In this document: piece after piece, positions 28,288 through 37,036 of the stretch
How positions within the stretch are numbered: the first letter of the stretch is position 1
Layout: each line of letters starts with the position of its first letter
Assembly (NCBI RefSeq): GCF_040438645.1
Contig: NZ_CP159256.1
Coordinates: 186,001 to 250,000 of the forward strand
DNA from: Mesorhizobium sp. WSM2240
GTDB taxonomy: Bacteria; Pseudomonadota; Alphaproteobacteria; Rhizobiales; Rhizobiaceae
Direction of reading: 5' to 3'
DNA: 64,000 bases
The notes under the pieces: generated by a model
Told to the model about the DNA's origin: nothing
Seen by the model: only the letters and a program-made list of their open reading frames with translations
Databases searched by the model: none
Made by a program: the position numbers and the translations under genes

Positions 28288-29276
28288 GCCCGCGCCCTCC
28301 GCCCAACCATAATGCCGGCCATCAGGGCAATTAGGATCGCCAAACCCTGAACCAGGTTCTGCCATTCCGACGGCGTGCCGACGAAGAAGACCAGCGAGTT
28401 GATGAGACCGATGATTAGCGCGCCGAGGACCGATCCCGCCACCGAGCCGACGCCGCCCGAAAGCGCGCTACCGCCGAGCACGACGGCCGCCACCGAGAAC
28501 AAGGTCATCTTGCCGCCGACGAGTGGATCGCCGCTTGCCGTATCGCCGGTGATGCAGAAGGCGGCAAGCGCCGCAAACAGACCGCAGAGCGCATAGCCCT
28601 TCATGCGGATGGCGGTCACCGGCAGACCGGTCTGGAACGCGGCCTGGCTGTCGTCGCCGACGGCGAGCAGCTGCGTGGCGAGCCGGGTGCGGGCGAGCAC
28701 ATAGAGCAGGAGCGCCAGCGCCACGACCGCATAAAGCACGAAGGGGATTTCGAAGAAGCGGCCGCCATAGGTGCGCCAGAATGCTGCGGGAGCAGGCGTT
28801 CCCGCGACCGGCAGGATGTAAAGCGCAAGGCCGGTGAAGAAGATTGAGGTGGCGAAGGTGGCGACGATTGCCTGCAGCCTGAGCCCGGCAACGACGATGC
28901 CGTTGACAATGCCGCAGGCGAGGCCGACGGCAAGCCCCACTCCGAGCGCGGCAATCACCGAAAATCCACTACCGCCCCACTGTTCCATCAATACGACGAC
29001 AACAACATTGACCAGCGACACGATCGCCCCCGCCGATAGGTCGAGGTCGCCGGCGAAAACCACATAGGTCTGGGCTACTGCGAGCATCATAAGCGCTAGG
29101 TAGGTTTTTATCAGGCCCGTCATGCCGACGAAGCTCAAGCTCCGGGGCTGGTACAGTCCGTTGAGTGCGAGCAGCGCCACAAGGATGAGCAGCGCCGGCA
29201 GGAACGGAAAACGTTCGAACAGGCGTTTTATGCTGCCCGATGTTGTAATTGGTGAGGATGCGGCTGACGTCATCAT
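28284..29276 (-). CDS. Sugar ABC transporter permease (RbsC-like), first
   Basis: 330 residues; ATG codons at 29276 and 29273 are both possible starts and overlap the ATPase stop. CUT2 permease signatures include AGDLDLSAGAIVSLVN and VLGGSALSGGVGSVAGS, within a strongly hydrophobic sequence. It precedes a second, distinct permease, as in transporters for inositol, erythritol or autoinducer-like sugars that use two permease chains. Confidence 0.93.
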   Translation of the reverse strand: MMTSAASSPITTSGSIKRLFERFPFLPALLILVALLALNGLYQPRSLSFVGMTGLIKTYLALMMLAVAQTYVVFAGDLDLSAGAIVSLVNVVVVVLMEQWGGSGFSVIAALGVGLAVGLACGIVNGIVVAGLRLQAIVATFATSIFFTGLALYILPVAGTPAPAAFWRTYGGRFFEIPFVLYAVVALALLLYVLARTRLATQLLAVGDDSQAAFQTGLPVTAIRMKGYALCGLFAALAAFCITGDTASGDPLVGGKMTLFSVAAVVLGGSALSGGVGSVAGSVLGALIIGLINSLVFFVGTPSEWQNLVQGLAILIALMAGIMVGRRARA

Positions 29277-30778
29277 GCGGCCTCGTATGCGGCCTCGTAA
29301 AGATTGTAGCGCGTCCGCTCGGCGCCGGTGAGTTCGCGTGTCACCGAGCCACCATTGAAGACGAGGATGCGATCGGCATTGTTCAGGAGTTCGGCGTCCT
29401 CCGAGGAATAGAGCACGATACCGAGGCCCTCTTCCGCGAGCTTGCGGATCAGTGCAAACAGATCGGCCTTGGCCGACAGGTCAATGCCCTTGGTCGGGTC
29501 GTCGAGCAGCAGCACGTCCGGCCTGTCGATCAACCAGCGTGCGATCACCACCTTCTGCTGGTTGCCGCCCGAAAGCGAATTGATCGGCTGGCCGAGCCCG
29601 GCGAATTTGGTGTGCAGCGCTTCGAGTGCGGTCATCGACTTGTCGCGAAGCGACGAGGGCAGGGCGAGCAGCAGGCGATCCCGCAAATGGTGGACCGGCG
29701 TCAAATTCTCGATAATAGGCCGGCCGTGGATGACGCCGTCGCGGTTGCGATCGCCCGAGACATAGGCGCAGCCGTGCCGGATCGTGTCGCGCGGGCTCCC
29801 CGGCTGTAGCGGCTTGCCGTTCAGCACAATCTCGCCGGCCGCTATCGGCGCCGCGCCGAAGATAGCGCGAAGGACCGCCGATTGCCCCTGTCCGTGCAGG
29901 CCGCCGAAGCCAAGTATCTCGCCTTTGGCAAGATCGAAGCCGACATTGCCGAAGCCTGGGCCGGCAAGACCTTTGATGGCCAAAACCGTACCTTTGCCGG
30001 CGGTGTGGGCTGCAGGCGGCGCGCCTGTCGGCGGAGCAAGTTCGTTCTGCCCGCCCACCATCATGTGGATGACCGAGGAGGGTTTGGTGTCGGCGATGCG
30101 TTCAATGCCGACCGTCTCGCCGTCGCGAATGACAGTGACGCGGTCGCCGATCGCGAAAATCTCGTCCATGCGATGCGAGATGAAGACTATGCTGCGGCCT
30201 CCCGATTTGAGCTGGCGCAGGATCTCGAAGAACCGGTCGACCTGGGCGCGGTCCAACGCCGAGGTAGGCTCGTCGAAGATGAGAACTGGGGCTTCGGTGG
30301 CCAGCGCCTTCATGATCTCGACCAGTTGGCGCTGGTCGGCGCGCAGGCTTTCGACGGTCGCCTCGGCGGAGAAGCCATCGCCCGCCACATTATCGAATAG
30401 CGCGATGTAACGCGCCGCCCTTTCGGCGAGAGCCGGCCGGTCGACGAAGACGCCGGCCCTCATCGGCAAGTCGGACAGGCAGATATTCTCGGCCACCGAG
30501 CGGTGTCCAGCAAGGCTGAGCTCCTGATAGAAGATGCCGATGCCGAGCGCCCGCGCGGCCTGCGGGCCGGACAGCATCACCGGCTTGCCGTCGAGCAGAA
30601 CCTCGCCGCCGTCGGGACGCACGCTGCCGGCCACGATCTTGCAGAGCGTGCTTTTGCCCGACCCGTTGGATCCGATCAGCACGTGCACCTCGCCGCTTTC
30701 GATTTCGAGGTCGCCGCGGCGGAGCGCCTGCGTTGCGCCGTAAGCCTTGCTTACGCCGGTCAATTTGAGCTTGGGCAT
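29273..30778 (-). CDS. Sugar ABC transporter ATPase (RbsA-like, two domains)
   Basis: 501 residues from ATG 30778; the frame is open 69 codons further but that part lies in the gap behind the binding-protein gene. The first ATP-binding domain has Walker A LIGSNGSGKST (about 33-43). Its signature region is degenerate (SLRADQRQLVEIMKALA) and Walker B is LIFDEPTSALD. The second domain has the usual altered Walker A (GLHGQGQSA), signature SLSGGNQQKVVIARW and LLLDDPTKGIDL. That pattern is normal for the CUT2 class. Confidence 0.94.
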   Translation of the reverse strand: MPKLKLTGVSKAYGATQALRRGDLEIESGEVHVLIGSNGSGKSTLCKIVAGSVRPDGGEVLLDGKPVMLSGPQAARALGIGIFYQELSLAGHRSVAENICLSDLPMRAGVFVDRPALAERAARYIALFDNVAGDGFSAEATVESLRADQRQLVEIMKALATEAPVLIFDEPTSALDRAQVDRFFEILRQLKSGGRSIVFISHRMDEIFAIGDRVTVIRDGETVGIERIADTKPSSVIHMMVGGQNELAPPTGAPPAAHTAGKGTVLAIKGLAGPGFGNVGFDLAKGEILGFGGLHGQGQSAVLRAIFGAAPIAAGEIVLNGKPLQPGSPRDTIRHGCAYVSGDRNRDGVIHGRPIIENLTPVHHLRDRLLLALPSSLRDKSMTALEALHTKFAGLGQPINSLSGGNQQKVVIARWLIDRPDVLLLDDPTKGIDLSAKADLFALIRKLAEEGLGIVLYSSEDAELLNNADRILVFNGGSVTRELTGAERTRYNLYEAAYEAA

Positions 30779-30848
30779 CAAAGCCTCCCGTTTCCAGGCG
30801 GTCCGGAAGCACGCGTGCCGCCCTGCGCTCCCGGCTCTGGGAGGAACC

Positions 30849-31874
30849 TTAGTTGAAAAGCGCCTCGGCTTCCTCGATCGAAAGCTGGTCGGTGTAGGAA
30901 TAGTAGCCGGGCTTGCCCTCAAGCTGTTTCGCCGCCTCAGCGAGATTGCTGGAATCGATGAACGGGATCTGAAGGTACATGGCATTGCCGTACTGGCCAG
31001 CCGTCGCGGGCTCCTTCAGTTCCTTGCCCTGCAACATGAGGACCGCGACATTGAGTGCGCTCGCCATCACGCCGGGAGGATTGACCGAAGCGCCGGAGTT
31101 CAGCTTTTCTTGGGTCCAGAGGTCGATGAAGTCCTTGCGGATTTCGCCGGTGGCGGCGATATCGCCACTCTTGCCGGCGTCTATGATCGACTTCCAGGCA
31201 CCCGCGGCCATGCCGTCCTGCACCCAGACGCCGTTGATTTCGGGATAGGTGGCGAGCAGGTTCTGCATGGCCTGCTGGCCCTGCGCCTGATCCCAGTTCG
31301 CATTCACCTCGTTGACAATCTTGATGTCCGGATACTGGCCGAAAACTTCCTTATAGCCGGCGACGCGCATCTCGTTTGCTGGATGGCCGGCGACGCCGTT
31401 GATTGCCACGACATTCCCCTTGCCGCCCAGCGTTTCGGCCAGCCACTTTGCGCCCGCCGCCCCCCAGGCCTTCTGGTCGATGCCGACATAGATCGCGTCA
31501 GGCGACGAGACTTCTGCGTCGGTCGAGATCACCAGAATACCGGCTTCCTTGGCCTGCGCGAACACCGGATCGAAGGCCGTCGGGCTGTTCGGGTTGACGA
31601 TGATCGCGTTCACGCCCTCTGCGATGAAGTTGCGGATATGGGCGATCTGGCCGGGCACGTCGACATTGGCGCTTTGCACCACGACTTCAACGTTGTGGCC
31701 CTTTTCCTTCCAGGCGGCGGCGGCCGCTTGCGCTTCCTCGATCATCTGGGTGCGCCATTCGGAGCCGACCCACCCGTTCGACAGACCGATCTTGAAGTCA
31801 TCCGAAATGGCAGCCGAGGTCGAAAGCGCAGCTGCAGCCACGCTCGCAAGAGCGAGCAGAGTCAGTTTTTTCAC
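30849..31874 (-). CDS. Sugar-binding periplasmic protein (RbsB-like)
   Basis: 341 residues from a GTG at 31874 with GGGAGGT upstream. The signal peptide is KKLTLLALASVAAAALSTSA, followed by a type I periplasmic binding fold (FKIGLSNGWVGSEWRTQM). NAIIVNPNSPTAFDPVFAQA and GILVISTDAEVSSPDAIYVG follow the RbsB pattern. First gene of the operon, preceded by a palindromic operator 46 bases from the start. The ligand is probably a pentose, polyol or similar, which the sequence alone cannot settle. Confidence 0.92.
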   Translation of the reverse strand: MKKLTLLALASVAAAALSTSAAISDDFKIGLSNGWVGSEWRTQMIEEAQAAAAAWKEKGHNVEVVVQSANVDVPGQIAHIRNFIAEGVNAIIVNPNSPTAFDPVFAQAKEAGILVISTDAEVSSPDAIYVGIDQKAWGAAGAKWLAETLGGKGNVVAINGVAGHPANEMRVAGYKEVFGQYPDIKIVNEVNANWDQAQGQQAMQNLLATYPEINGVWVQDGMAAGAWKSIIDAGKSGDIAATGEIRKDFIDLWTQEKLNSGASVNPPGVMASALNVAVLMLQGKELKEPATAGQYGNAMYLQIPFIDSSNLAEAAKQLEGKPGYYSYTDQLSIEEAEALFN

Positions 31875-31919
31875 AAGTTACCTCCCTAAGAATAACTGAT
31901 GAAATCTGTAGCGGCATAA

Positions 31920-31933
31920 TGAAATCGATTTCA
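31920..31933. promoter_or_regulatory. LacI-type operator ahead of the sugar operon
   Basis: TGAAATCGATTTCA is a perfect 14-base palindrome with the central CG typical of LacI/GalR operators. It lies 46 bases upstream of the binding-protein start, where a repressor would block transcription. The LacI protein encoded at 26282-27298 is the natural candidate. Confidence 0.72.
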
Positions 31934-32297
31934 ATCGCAAACTGCGCGCAAACCGAAAATATTGCCGCCTTTCATGCTGCGGGATCTATCCGACGCTGAA
32001 CAGGTTTGGGCCTCGAAGCGGCTGTCGCGAATTCCGATTAAACGACAGTTCTGCACCCGACCTCTGCGACAAATACGATCCATGACGGCCAAGAAGCGGG
32101 ATTGAAGGCATACAAGCCTGGGCAGGTTCGTGATCTGCTCAAGGTCATGTCCCATGAGGTGGTGTAGCTCGGCGGTTTTGAGTCGCTCGCGAGCGCGCCG
32201 TTGATAGTGCTGTAGCGAGCGAGCGGCATCGAGGTGGTCATCGGCGCTTTCCGGTAGGGTGTGGTTGTTGACGCCAACCCATTCGGAAGGACCACCG
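31934..32297. other. Gap with no clear gene
   Basis: The first part is the likely promoter of the sugar operon. The rest carries a minus-strand frame (starting at 32326) whose sequence I cannot place. Mobile-element debris is likely because an IS256 start follows. Confidence 0.35.
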
Positions 32298-32370
32298 ATG
32301 ACCAACGACATGATGAACCTGCGCACGCTCGTGGAGAAGACCCCTGATGCCGATCCCTTGCGGGAGATGA
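32298..32370 (+). mobile_element. IS256-type transposase N-terminal scrap
   Basis: The ATG at 32298 opens MTNDMMNLRTLVEKTPDADP, then LREM. This matches how rhizobial IS256-family (Mutator-like) transposases begin. The family sequence is lost right after, and the frame continues into unrelated codons. It marks a past insertion next to the LacI/Tct module. Confidence 0.5.
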
Positions 32371-32440
32371 CAATGCCGGCAACCGGGCCAAGATCGCGGC
32401 CAAGTTCGACATCATGCCTCTCTGCGGAAGTTCACACCTC

Positions 32441-33481
32441 TCAAGCGCTTTCGCGCTCAATGACCTCAAAGCCGACATCCACGCGTCGTGTCTCTATGGG
32501 TTTCCCTGCGATACGGGCGAGCAGTGCTTCAGCGGCCCGGCGGCCCAGCAGCGAACGATCAACCCTGATGGTCGAAAGGGTAGGAAAGGTATGCGCCGCA
32601 AAATCCTGATCGCTGAAGCCGATGACCGCGATCTCGCCAGGAATTTTCAGGCCGCGTGCCTGCGCTTCGATCACCACCCCATGGGCGAGGAGGTCGGAAC
32701 TGCAGGAAATGGCACCATTGGAGAAATCTTGCTCCAACAGTTGCTTCAACCCGTTACGCCCGTTGGCGATCGATGCCGGCGTGTCGCAACAGACCACAGG
32801 TGGGCTCGGATAGCCGAGAGATGCCAGCTCTGTGGCGAAGGCGTCCTTGCGTCTGAGGGCGCGAGGGTCGCCGGCCGTGATCACCGCGGCGCGTTCGTAA
32901 CCCTTCTTCTGCACATAACGCGCCGCCGCACGGCCGGCTTCCCAATGGGAAAAACCAACGCACACGTCGATCGGCGTTTCGGATTCATCCCAGACTTCGA
33001 CGACGGGCAATCCACTGCCGAGCAGCATGCGCCGGCACTCGGCCGAATGGTGAACGCCAGTCAGCAACATTCCCTCGGGCTGCCGGCTAAGCAAACTCTG
33101 TACCATTGCCTGCTCATCTTCCAGCGAGAAGCCGGTCTCGGCCAGGATGACCTGGTAACCTGCAAGACGGGTTGCCTCGATGAGCGGACGCAGGAAGCTG
33201 CTATAGGTCAGGTTGGTGATCGAAGGGATGAGGGCGGCAATGATGCCGCTGCGCCGCGATGCCAGCGCGCCGGCCACGAGATTCGGCAGGTAGCCCGTTA
33301 TCCTGATGGCTTCCTGAATACGCGCCAGCGTCTCGGGCGCTACCTTGTCCGGATGGTTCAGAGCACGCGAAACACTTACCTGTGAGACGCCGGCGAGCCG
33401 TGCGACCATCTCCATGGTGACGGGGCCGGATTTCCGGGTACCGGTGGCCGAAGCACCGGGCTGTTGCTGCGGACGTCGCAC
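32441..33481 (-). CDS. LacI-family regulator of the sugar-acid module (GntR-type)
   Basis: 346 residues from GTG 33481. The helix-turn-helix begins around residue 22: VTMEMVARLAGVSQVSVSRAL, followed by a PNLVAGALASRRSG hinge. The effector domain is complete and resembles gluconate-type LacI repressors. It lies 118 bases behind tctA on the same strand. Two near-identical imperfect palindromes (TGTATGCGCA-type) between the divergent tctC and dehydratase genes are good candidate targets. Confidence 0.9.
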   Translation of the reverse strand: MRRPQQQPGASATGTRKSGPVTMEMVARLAGVSQVSVSRALNHPDKVAPETLARIQEAIRITGYLPNLVAGALASRRSGIIAALIPSITNLTYSSFLRPLIEATRLAGYQVILAETGFSLEDEQAMVQSLLSRQPEGMLLTGVHHSAECRRMLLGSGLPVVEVWDESETPIDVCVGFSHWEAGRAAARYVQKKGYERAAVITAGDPRALRRKDAFATELASLGYPSPPVVCCDTPASIANGRNGLKQLLEQDFSNGAISCSSDLLAHGVVIEAQARGLKIPGEIAVIGFSDQDFAAHTFPTLSTIRVDRSLLGRRAAEALLARIAGKPIETRRVDVGFEVIERESA

Positions 33482-33599
33482 TGCAGTCTATTTCCAATAC
33501 ATGGCAGGGCAGGTCGTCTTTGAATGATGCCGACCCTGCCAATCCCTGTGACATGAACCGCCGCCCACCCGCAATAGGCAGCGGTTTCGGGACCGGATA

Positions 33600-35096
33600 T
33601 CATGTTTCGTTATGGCGTGCCGTGCTCCTGGACATCCAGATGGACAGCCCGATGGAAATCGCAATCAATATCCAGAGGACGACGGCGATCCAGCTCTTGA
33701 TGAAAAAGATCGAGATCGTCCCGAAGGATTCCAGGCTTTTCACGAAATAGATCTCCGCCGACGGTCCCAGGATAAAGCCGATGACGAACGGGGCGATTTC
33801 AAGCCCGAGGTGATGCGCCAGATAACCGAACAGGCCGAAAATCAACAATGTCCAGACATCGAACATGATGCCGTAGTTGATGGTGTAGGAGCCGACGACG
33901 CACATCATCAGAATGACCGGTAGCAAAATGTGTTTCGGCACCGTGACGATCTTGGCGATGTGGCGGATCGCGAAATACATCAATGCAAACATGCAGACAT
34001 TTGCAAAAAGCATTGCCACGATCATGGCATTCCAGATCTCGAGATTGTCGCCGATGAAGAGTGGACCGACCTGAATACCCTGAAGCGTGAACGCGCCAAT
34101 CAGGATCGCCGTGGTGGCGTCTCCGGGAATGCCGAGCGAAAGAAGCGGGATCAGCGCACCGCCGGTGAGCCCGTTGTTGGATGCCTCAGAGGCGATGACG
34201 CCCGAGGGATTGCCTTTGCCGAACGACTTCGGATTCTTCGAGAATGACTTGGCCTGGCTGTAGGACATGATCGAAGCGGCGCTGCCGCCTACGCCCGGCA
34301 GCAGGCCGACAAAGGTGCCGATCGAAGCGGAGCGGAAAAGATTCTTCCACTGTCCGCGAAAGACCGACAAGTGGAATTTTTTCCCTGGACCAAGCGCGAT
34401 CTTTGTAGCGCTCGCACTTTCCGGAACGCCGGCCTCAGCTTCGATCAGGATATTCGAAAGAGCGAAGACGCCGATCAATACCGGCAGCAGGGAAAAGCCA
34501 CCGCTCAGATAGGGCTCCATGAAATCGAACATCAGCCGGTATTCGCCATTGCCTCCGTCAGAGGTGTCATAGGCGCCGATCAGGCTGACAAGGATGCCGA
34601 GCACGCCGCTGAAGATGCCGATCAACATGCTGCTGCTCAGCGCGGCCATGACAGTGAGCGCGAGAAAGATGATCAGGAATTTTTCAACATAGGAGAACTG
34701 GATGGCGAAATCAGCCAGGGCCGGTGCGAAGAAATAAAGGACCACGAGGCTGAACAGACCGCCGAACAGCGATGCGAAAATCGCAACCTTGAGCGCCGAT
34801 TCTCCTTCGCCCCGCTGGGTCATGGGATAACCGTCGAAGGTGGTCGCGATCGAAGCAGGGGTGCCCGGAATATTGAGCAGGATTGCCGGTACGAGCCCAC
34901 CCGAGATGCCGCCGACATAAAGACCGAGCAGCAGTGCAAGCCCGTTTTCCAGCCCCAGCGAATAGGTCAGTGGCAGACAGACCGCGACGGCCATGGTCGC
35001 AGTCATGCCGGGGATCGCGCCGAAGATAATTCCGATCATGGTGCCGCAGAGAATCAGGACCAGGAAAAGCGGCGTTATCAGCGAGAGGAAATCCAT
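33600..35096 (-). CDS. tctA: Tripartite tricarboxylate transporter large permease
   Basis: 498 residues, the normal TctA size, with about 12 hydrophobic helices. Family signatures: IFGAIPGMTATMAVAV near the N-terminus, and GLLPGVGGSAASIMSYSQAK, the repeated glycine-rich motif, near residue 265. LSLGIPGDATTAILIGAF follows further on. It forms the membrane channel with TctB and takes substrate from the TctC-like receptor. The TctA family carries citrate, other di/tricarboxylates and sugar acids; the linked aldonate genes favour a sugar acid. Confidence 0.94.
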   Translation of the reverse strand: MDFLSLITPLFLVLILCGTMIGIIFGAIPGMTATMAVAVCLPLTYSLGLENGLALLLGLYVGGISGGLVPAILLNIPGTPASIATTFDGYPMTQRGEGESALKVAIFASLFGGLFSLVVLYFFAPALADFAIQFSYVEKFLIIFLALTVMAALSSSMLIGIFSGVLGILVSLIGAYDTSDGGNGEYRLMFDFMEPYLSGGFSLLPVLIGVFALSNILIEAEAGVPESASATKIALGPGKKFHLSVFRGQWKNLFRSASIGTFVGLLPGVGGSAASIMSYSQAKSFSKNPKSFGKGNPSGVIASEASNNGLTGGALIPLLSLGIPGDATTAILIGAFTLQGIQVGPLFIGDNLEIWNAMIVAMLFANVCMFALMYFAIRHIAKIVTVPKHILLPVILMMCVVGSYTINYGIMFDVWTLLIFGLFGYLAHHLGLEIAPFVIGFILGPSAEIYFVKSLESFGTISIFFIKSWIAVVLWILIAISIGLSIWMSRSTARHNET

Positions 35097-35129
35097 GACA
35101 TTTGTCCAATGCGATTTGGTCGGCGACGC

Positions 35130-35555
35130 TCAGGGCAAGGTGAGATTGAAGACCGTGGAAAGCATGTACCAGACCACTGTCGGAGCAATCACCGCATTGA
35201 TAGCGGCGATGACGACATGCTTGCGCGTGCGCTGGTGCAGGTAGAGCAGCGATATCAGGAACAGGAACGGAATCGAGGCGATCAGAAAGCCGTAACCTTC
35301 ATTGGGAAAGAGGTCGCCGATCTGCGGCATTGCAAGGAAATAGAGAACGGTCAGCGCAATCGTTCCAAAGAAGCGCAGATGGTCGATGCCCGCCGGCCAG
35401 TAAGGCCCGGTCGTCAGCGAACCCCATATTGCCCGCCAACGCGTCGCCAGGATCGCAACCAGCAGCATGCCGAGAAGGATCGAGATGAGCGTCGGAAAGA
35501 CCAGATGCGAGGTCTCGAAATTGATGGAAACACTCGGAAATGACGCGAAATTCAT
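35130..35555 (-). CDS. tctB: Tripartite tricarboxylate transporter small permease
   Basis: 141 residues from ATG 35555. Four hydrophobic segments, for example VFPTLISILLGMLLVAIL and GFLIASIPFLFLISLLYL, with short loops, as in TctB. Low conservation is normal for this subunit; the position between the TctC-like and TctA genes is the deciding evidence. A hairpin separates it from the receptor gene. Confidence 0.85.
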   Translation of the reverse strand: MNFASFPSVSINFETSHLVFPTLISILLGMLLVAILATRWRAIWGSLTTGPYWPAGIDHLRFFGTIALTVLYFLAMPQIGDLFPNEGYGFLIASIPFLFLISLLYLHQRTRKHVVIAAINAVIAPTVVWYMLSTVFNLTLP

Positions 35556-35609
35556 GAAAACTCTGCCGCGATTGCGCAAAAAACCCGCTCTTGACGACAC
35601 AAGAGAGGA

Positions 35610-35639
35610 AGTGGCGCCAGCCCTGGAGCCGGCGCCACT
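35610..35639 (-). promoter_or_regulatory. Intercistronic hairpin between tctC-like and tctB
   Basis: Perfect 9-bp arms AGTGGCGCC (35610-35618) and GGCGCCACT (35631-35639). It has no T-run, so it is more likely an mRNA-stabilising or attenuating structure that keeps the receptor in excess over the permeases. Confidence 0.55.
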
Positions 35640-35646
35640 GGCGCTG

Positions 35647-36684
35647 CTATTCGCGGATTGCTTCGATCACTTTCTTGTAGTCGTCCCGCTTTTGCTCAAG
35701 ATAGGCTGCCGCCTCCTTGGATGGCAGGAAATGCGGGACGAAGAAGGCGTCCTTCATCGTCTTTTCAATCGCGCCCTCGGCATAGATTTCCTTCAAGCCG
35801 GCATCTATCGTCTCGACGATCGCCGGATCGATATCCTTGTTGTAGATAATGAAGAAGTCCTTGTCGAAGGTGAAATCCTTTTCGCCGTCCAGCGTCACGC
35901 TGGCTTTGGGCGTGGCATACTGCAGGAGGGAATCGCGGCTGGTCCCGCCCATTCCTGCCTCGTTCACCTGATCAACGGTCTCCTGCGCCGCCGTCAGCCA
36001 GATGAAACGCATGGCCTTCTGATCGTCCTCGGGCAGGCGCGTATACTGCTCGTTCGACTGGACCGATCCATTGATCACATCGGCCTGGCCATCGAACAGA
36101 AGCTGGTCCTTATCGGCCTGAGAGCCGGTATTGACGGGAACGAGGTTCTTTTCGCTACCGGGTTTCTTGATCTTGGCGGCGTTCTTCAACGCCGAGAAAC
36201 CGATTTCCGATACGCCGCCCGGCTGGATGGCGACGCGGATACGCGTGCCATTGGCCGCGGCATCGATCACGTCGGAAATGGACTGGTAGGGCGACTTCTT
36301 CGGCACAAGATAAGCATTGCCGGGATTGATCGTCAGGGTAGGGCCGATCTTGTATGTCGTGAAGATGTCCTCATAACCTTTGACGCCGTAGAGATGCCCC
36401 AGATACGACTGGTCGTGATGGATCATGATGGTCGTGCCGCGTCGGTCGCGGGCGATAGCCTTGAACGCTTCAGTCGGACCGACGGCATCCACTTTGGCAT
36501 TGATGCCGAAGTGCTTTGACATGGCATCGGCGACAAAGGACGCCGCCTGATAGGTATCGCCGCCGGTCGATGTCGAGCCGATGACGACACGAAGATTTTT
36601 CGGCACTTCCTGCGTGAAACCGCTCGCGGCCGTCACAAGGGCAAGGCCGGCTGCGAAGCCGAGTTTGGTGAACAATCGGGTCAA
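35647..36684 (-). CDS. TctC/Bug-type periplasmic receptor
   Basis: 345 residues from a TTG at 36684. TTG is chosen because GGGAGGG lies six bases upstream and a signal peptide (KLGFAAGLALVTAASGF) begins immediately. The mature protein has the Bug/TctC pattern: VVIGSTSTGGDTYQAASFVA, and a C-terminal LPSKEAAAYLEQKRDDYKKV. It delivers the substrate to TctAB. First gene of the minus-strand transcription unit, divergent from the dehydratase operon. Confidence 0.88.
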   Translation of the reverse strand: MTRLFTKLGFAAGLALVTAASGFTQEVPKNLRVVIGSTSTGGDTYQAASFVADAMSKHFGINAKVDAVGPTEAFKAIARDRRGTTIMIHHDQSYLGHLYGVKGYEDIFTTYKIGPTLTINPGNAYLVPKKSPYQSISDVIDAAANGTRIRVAIQPGGVSEIGFSALKNAAKIKKPGSEKNLVPVNTGSQADKDQLLFDGQADVINGSVQSNEQYTRLPEDDQKAMRFIWLTAAQETVDQVNEAGMGGTSRDSLLQYATPKASVTLDGEKDFTFDKDFFIIYNKDIDPAIVETIDAGLKEIYAEGAIEKTMKDAFFVPHFLPSKEAAAYLEQKRDDYKKVIEAIRE

Positions 36685-36823
36685 TTTTTCCCTCCCAGAA
36701 TTTATTGGTGAAAGCCCCTTCCGGGGCCAGTTCCTCGATCACGGCCGGGGTCCTCCCCGGCTCACTGCGAATGATGGCCATCGGGCACATACTAGAAGGC
36801 AGCGCCAGTCTGACTTTTTTGAA

Positions 36824-36837
36824 TGTATGCGCAGACA
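36824..36837. promoter_or_regulatory. Candidate operator, tctC side
   Basis: TGTATGCGCAGACA is palindromic except at one position pair and has the central CG of LacI operators. It matches the ideal TGTATGCGCATACA at 13 of 14 bases. It lies 140 bases upstream of tctC-like. Confidence 0.5.
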
Positions 36838-36955
36838 TAAACTATTTTGCACGCCTCGGAAAGGTGTGTCAAGGCGATTCTCCCCATGATTGCGCGAGAA
36901 ATTAGCCAAAATGGTTTCACTTTCCTGCTTATTCAGACAGAGTTGATCTTCGCAA

Positions 36956-36969
36956 TGAAAGCGCATACA
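36956..36969. promoter_or_regulatory. Candidate operator, dehydratase side
   Basis: TGAAAGCGCATACA matches the same ideal palindrome TGTATGCGCATACA at 12 of 14 bases. It lies 68 bases upstream of the dehydratase start. Its pairing with the copy at 36824-36837 across the divergent promoter suggests one regulator for both arms. Confidence 0.45.
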
Positions 36970-37036
36970 CAAATCGTTGCCGGCGAGGGAACCTGGCTTT
37001 TCAAGTGCCGTAAACGCGAATAGGGAGGCTGAATGG

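Noticed and set aside
31900..31960. nod box or RpoN/NifA promoter
   Set aside because: ATCGATTT occurs, but the rest of the nod box is absent; it is explained by the LacI-type palindrome. No convincing -24/-12 pair was found elsewhere by eye.
34371..35543. 390-codon plus-strand frame opposite tctA/tctB
   Set aside because: It is antisense to well-supported Tct genes, is extremely rich in Arg, Asp, Gln and Glu, and has no family pattern: a GC-rich shadow.
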